The notes beneath the pieces are model-generated. The model was not told where the DNA came from. It worked only from the letters and a program-made list of their open reading frames with translations, and searched no databases. Below, one piece after another: positions 61,096 through 64,000 of a DNA stretch of 64,000 nt. The stretch's first letter is position 1. Each line of letters starts with the position of its first letter. Location: contig NC_018025.1 in assembly GCF_000266945.1 (NCBI RefSeq), forward strand, positions 5,088,001-5,152,000, given 5' to 3'. The DNA is from Desulfomonile tiedjei DSM 6799. Lineage in GTDB: Bacteria > Desulfobacterota > Desulfomonilia > Desulfomonilales > Desulfomonilaceae. The translations under genes and the position numbers were made by a program.

Positions 61096-61524
61096 TCAGT
61101 GGCCTCCCGAGCCCAGAATCCCGCTCGCGGCGGAGGCTAGAATCAGAGCTTCGACGAGCGCAAAGACTGCGTACAATTTATCGTCATTTCTCCAAAGAAC
61201 CGGCACTATGGCTAAAAAACAGATAATAGTGACACCGGCAAGCAGTGCGATTCCGATGAAATTCAAGTAATCCCCGTACGCTATTAAGGAAAGCCATGTC
61301 CAACCGTCTTTCAGTCCGAAGTGATGCAGGTAATCATGAACGTTCATATTCCAATATTTGGTGACTTCATATGCCGGCACATAGGGCTTTAAAAAGCCAA
61401 ATACATAAAGACAGTACGTGAAAATTACCAGCAGAAGACCAAAGAACATGCCTTTTTCCAGAATCCCGGCGTACACGAGCTGTTCTTGTCGCGGTTGCAA
61501 GGATTTTTCAAGATGATCGGTCAT
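61096..61524 (-). CDS. Membrane protein next to the TSUP exporter
   Basis: A 142-residue protein with three hydrophobic helices (GMFFGLLLVIFTYCLYVFGF, YLNFIGIALLAGVTIICFLA and LYAVFALVEALILASAASGI) and a soluble loop VTKYWNMNVHDYLHHFGLKD between the first two. GGAGG lies seven bases before ATG 61524. It starts 47 bp after the end of the exporter gene. It is placed like the small DUF1634-type proteins beside such exporters, but the sequence is not clearly of that family. Likely a partner of the exporter. Confidence 0.72.
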   Translation of the reverse strand: MTDHLEKSLQPRQEQLVYAGILEKGMFFGLLLVIFTYCLYVFGFLKPYVPAYEVTKYWNMNVHDYLHHFGLKDGWTWLSLIAYGDYLNFIGIALLAGVTIICFLAIVPVLWRNDDKLYAVFALVEALILASAASGILGSGGH

Positions 61525-61571
61525 ATATTTGCCTCCAAATGTAACCGTATTTGAGCAGACTCACGCCCTGG

Positions 61572-62525
61572 TCAGCCGAATATTCCTTTTTGCAGAGCTT
61601 TCAATCCTGCGAAACCCAGCATAGCTATAACGATCCACCGAACCACAGTGGGTTTTGCCACTTTCAGGAGTCTCACGCCGACAAACGATCCGAGCATGAT
61701 TCCCACGAGAGAAGGAACTACTATCAATGGAATGACACATCCGTTGTTCAGATAGATCCATGCCGCGGAGGTATCTGTTATGGAAAGCAGGAACTTGCTC
61801 GTAGCCACACTGATCTTCAGTGGTGCTCCCATAAGGAGGTTTAGTACAGGAACGTTTGCCCAGCCTGCTCCGAGACCGAACATACCGGCCATGACTCCAA
61901 TTGCGATGAATAGGAGCAGCCCTTGCCAGGTGCGGTGAATCTTCCACTGGACAATTTGCCCTGTGGTTGCCTCCTGGTATACCCCACTAATGTGCAGCGC
62001 GGCTGAAATCCAGTCAGCCTGCGGTACGTCCGGCAATTCGGATTTCTTTGCAGTCAACATCAATGCGCAAATGCCGAGGATTGTCACCCCCAACGCTATT
62101 TGAACAATCTTTGTCGGCAGAGCCAACCCGATCATTGCACCGATAATGGAAAAGGCTGAAGCAATGAGAGCCACTGGCATGGCAAGCCTCAGGCTGGCAA
62201 GATTCATCTTCAATAGTCCCGGGCCGGCTGCCAAAGCTCCTGCTAGAGCGACCAACAGACCCGCTCCTCTCACGAAATCCAGGTGAAATGGAAAAAATCC
62301 GCTGATAATAGGAACGAAGAGGACTCCTCCTCCAACTCCGCCGAGCACCGCCGCTACCCCCATTACAAAGGTAACGACTAACAGAAGTACCGGCCAAATC
62401 CACCATCCGTACTCCGATCCGCCTGGATCCATCGGCGATGTCTGCGCACATGCCCACTGTCCCAGGAAAAGGACCGATACCATGACCGCCGCAACGATCA
62501 GGAAATGCCTTCCACGTTTTGTCAT
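61572..62525 (-). CDS. TauE/SafE (TSUP) family exporter
   Basis: A 317-residue inner-membrane protein of the TSUP family, which moves sulfite, sulfoacetate or similar organosulfur anions. AGGAG six bases before ATG 62525. An N-terminal segment (HFLIVAAVMVSVLFLGQWAC) is followed by a short periplasmic loop and the two TSUP halves: VMGVAAVLGGVGGGVLFVPI and GVMAGMFGLGAGWANVPVLN, each with the family's Gly-rich G-xGGG-x2-P loop. About eight helices. Regulation is not visible. With the next gene (61096-61524) it probably forms one transport operon. Confidence 0.88.
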   Translation of the reverse strand: MTKRGRHFLIVAAVMVSVLFLGQWACAQTSPMDPGGSEYGWWIWPVLLLVVTFVMGVAAVLGGVGGGVLFVPIISGFFPFHLDFVRGAGLLVALAGALAAGPGLLKMNLASLRLAMPVALIASAFSIIGAMIGLALPTKIVQIALGVTILGICALMLTAKKSELPDVPQADWISAALHISGVYQEATTGQIVQWKIHRTWQGLLLFIAIGVMAGMFGLGAGWANVPVLNLLMGAPLKISVATSKFLLSITDTSAAWIYLNNGCVIPLIVVPSLVGIMLGSFVGVRLLKVAKPTVVRWIVIAMLGFAGLKALQKGIFG

Positions 62526-62859
62526 TTGAAGCTCCTGCCCTCATGCACGAGTAATCTTTAAAAGTCCCGAACATCTAGCCTGATCTATAAAGCTGCCGTT
62601 TAAGGCAAAAGTTCACCCGTTGGCCGTCGGAAAACGGTCGAGCACCCTTCCGACGTCATCAATGGACCCAATCCGATTCAGATCGGGTCAAGTTCCCCCA
62701 GATCTCACTCCAATTTTTCGGACGAGAGAACACTGCACTGAAAATCAAGCTACCCCGGAAAAGTCTTGATCAGCATTCCCGGCAGAATCTCGATCGGTAA
62801 TGCAGCTTGTGGAAGCGCAGCCCTCCTTCTATTACAAGAGTGAGTACCTCAATATCCGT
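62526..62859. other. Intergenic region
   Basis: About 330 bp. Contains the ribosome site of the exporter gene and a GC-rich inverted stretch near 62655-62690 (GATTCAGATCGGG is nearly repeated in reverse). No gene supported. Confidence 0.5.
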
Positions 62860-63288
62860 CTACCAGCCTCTTGCCGCCACAATCTTATCGATCTCGGCGC
62901 GGCGAATACGTTCTTCCTGTTCGGATTTTCGGGCGTACGCCCTGAGAATCTTGGAAACCAAGTCCGCGGTTTCCGTGGGCTTCATCAAATAGTCGTAAGC
63001 TCCCAGCTTCAAGCCGTCTATCGCTGTTTCTATGGTTCCATGACCGGTTAACATGATGACTTCGATCAAAGGATATTTTTGCTTGATCTCCTTTAGCGTT
63101 TCGATACCGTCCTTGCCCGGCATAAGCACGTCGAGAATCACTACATCCGCTTTTTCTTCGGAGATTCGCTCGAGACATTCATCGCCGGAATATGCTCGCG
63201 ATACCTTGAGTCCCCGGGTTTCCATTCGTTCCGCCAGTGTCTCTACGAATTCTTTTTCATCATCGACAAGGAGCACTTTCACGTCCAT
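62860..63288 (-). CDS. Response regulator (receiver domain only), 1
   Basis: A 142-residue CheY-like receiver with no output domain. GGGAGG nine bases before ATG 63288. The acid pocket is VDDE (8-11), phosphoacceptor Asp53 in VVILDVLMPGKDGIETL, Thr/Lys switch in IMLTGHGTIETA and LMKPTE. The receiver resembles those of NtrC-type proteins; a ~20-residue helical tail ends in RGW. It starts 21 bp after the second receiver gene, so both are co-transcribed. Confidence 0.92.
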   Translation of the reverse strand: MDVKVLLVDDEKEFVETLAERMETRGLKVSRAYSGDECLERISEEKADVVILDVLMPGKDGIETLKEIKQKYPLIEVIMLTGHGTIETAIDGLKLGAYDYLMKPTETADLVSKILRAYARKSEQEERIRRAEIDKIVAARGW

Positions 63289-63309
63289 GATAAGTGGCCT
63301 CCCTTCTCA

Positions 63310-63762
63310 TCATTTGTTCTTTTCGTCTATGATTTCCCTGGCTGTCTGAAACTCACCTTCTTCAGCAAATGCAGCAGCCGCCATAGTGTCTTCCAATTTT
63401 TTCTTGTATGCCTGGCGGAGCGTTTTTACGAGCCTCTCCATGTCCACGGGTTTCTGAAGATACGCAAAAGCGCCAAGCCGCTTCGCCTCTGCTTCATCTT
63501 TCTCGGAACCGTGACCTGTGAGAACGACGACCTGGACTTGCGGATATGCTTGTCTTACGCGCCGTAGCACCTCCATTCCGTCTATGCCGGGCATTTTAAG
63601 GTCGAGCACCATGACATCGGGAACATCTTCCTGCACTCGCTGGAGCGCCTGCTCTCCACTCAGAGCGAGATCCGGCGAAAGATCTCGCATTTTCATTCGT
63701 TCAGCGAGGGTAGTGACGAAATCTTCCTCGTCATCGACCATAAGCACCTTGAATTCTTGCAT
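63310..63762 (-). CDS. Response regulator (receiver domain only), 2
   Basis: A 150-residue receiver, about 40 percent like the next gene by eye. ATG 63762 has GGAGG five bases upstream. VDDEEDFVTTLAERMKMRDL, Asp54 in VMVLDLKMPGIDGMEVLRRV, VVVLTGHGSEKDE and YLQKPVDMERLVKTL. A ~25-residue Ala/Glu-rich tail follows. No histidine kinase is in the window; the partner is probably upstream, beyond the right edge. Confidence 0.92.
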   Translation of the reverse strand: MQEFKVLMVDDEEDFVTTLAERMKMRDLSPDLALSGEQALQRVQEDVPDVMVLDLKMPGIDGMEVLRRVRQAYPQVQVVVLTGHGSEKDEAEAKRLGAFAYLQKPVDMERLVKTLRQAYKKKLEDTMAAAAFAEEGEFQTAREIIDEKNK

Positions 63763-64000
63763 TGTATCCTCCAGCTTCGGCTGTTTCCGCAGCTTTGTCG
63801 AATCAAACGGGCTGCTTCGGATAAAACAGATACCCTTCGAACAGGATTTCCCGTACGCACCCCGAAACAAACTTGTTGATAGCGAAATCTATGTGGACAA
63901 GCAGCAAGAGTATGTTTGTCACATAGTAACAGTCAGATATTTGAGTCGGACTCCCGAAAGCCCTACTGCTTCCACAAACGATTCTTGATAGTGGGCAATT
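63763..64000. other. Right edge of the window
   Basis: 238 bp upstream of the receiver genes. A minus-strand frame entering from the edge (AHYQESFVEAVGLSGVRLKY then a stop at about 63920) could be the C-terminus of the next gene, but it is too short to judge. Confidence 0.4.

Noticed and set aside
1-64000. CRISPR array or tRNA/rRNA genes
   Set aside because: Repeats here are dispersed foldback elements without regular spacers; no tRNA cloverleaf or rRNA sequence was recognised.

Overview
The window looks like a chromosomal segment of a deltaproteobacterium of the anaerobic, syntrophic or sulfate-reducing kind (Desulfobacterota, Desulfomonile-like). This rests on remembered gene-family flavour (long-form Pta plus AckA, a glycine/betaine-reductase component, a ThiC-type enzyme, short NAGS-like acetyltransferase, TSUP exporter beside a small membrane protein, tandem lone receivers), not on a database search. 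I see no rRNA, tRNA, CRISPR array or prophage.

Layout. 1-3359: minus-strand operon SLC13 transporter - grdE - grdB (grdB runs off the left edge). 3593-5072: IS701/IS4-like element, copy A, with a 7-bp target duplication. 5.9-7.0 kb: ankyrin protein and a small unknown gene. 7.8-12.6 kb: large outer-membrane porin with a palindromic sigma-54-type promoter, and upstream a multi-PAS sigma-54 activator. 13.9-17.2 kb: pta-ackA (4-bp overlap), followed by a divergent CoA-transferase/GNAT fusion, so this is an acetyl-CoA/acetate block. 19.8-25.8 kb: DUF1328 mini-protein, DUF1579 protein, a tryptophan-rich LEPR-type protein, an ABC solute-binding protein, a ThiC-family enzyme and a DJ-1/PfpI protein. 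26-28.7 kb: IS copy B at a junction with no target duplication, leaving two different genes broken. 29-33 kb: TPR proteins, one with a SirB1/transglutaminase-like part and one with a retropepsin-like part.

33.4-43.5 kb: two IS1182-family copies in inverted orientation flank uvrB, two secreted proteins, a YbgC-type thioesterase and small membrane proteins. 43.8-49.4 kb: rarA, then nadK - recN - short acetyltransferase - lipoprotein. 50-55.4 kb: a cell-envelope hydrolase group (NlpC/P60-like protein, two related alpha/beta hydrolases, one with Cys in place of Ser, and a serine beta-lactamase-like hydrolase). 55.5-59 kb: an accessory island with two MNT antitoxin genes each followed by a broken HEPN toxin gene, a HicB-like gene, and a two-gene module (DUF6932 nucleotidyltransferase-like plus an unknown 333-residue protein) with its own promoter and palindromic operator; this is the best candidate for an undescribed system. 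59.1-63.8 kb: an unusual MutY-like glycosylase, small lipoprotein, CBS protein, TSUP exporter pair and two receiver-only response regulators.

Intergenic DNA is unusually rich in small repeats: about five copies of a ~95-bp foldback element (GTGCCGGCAC core), a 161-bp near-palindrome next to uvrB, a block repeat with CCCATGGGTGCAACCC-type hairpins, and a 206-bp MITE with IS1182-like ends and a TTGC duplication. These repeats and the IS elements appear to have shaped the region: the same CCCGTGGGTTTGC junction carries the MITE in one place and a full IS1182 in another.
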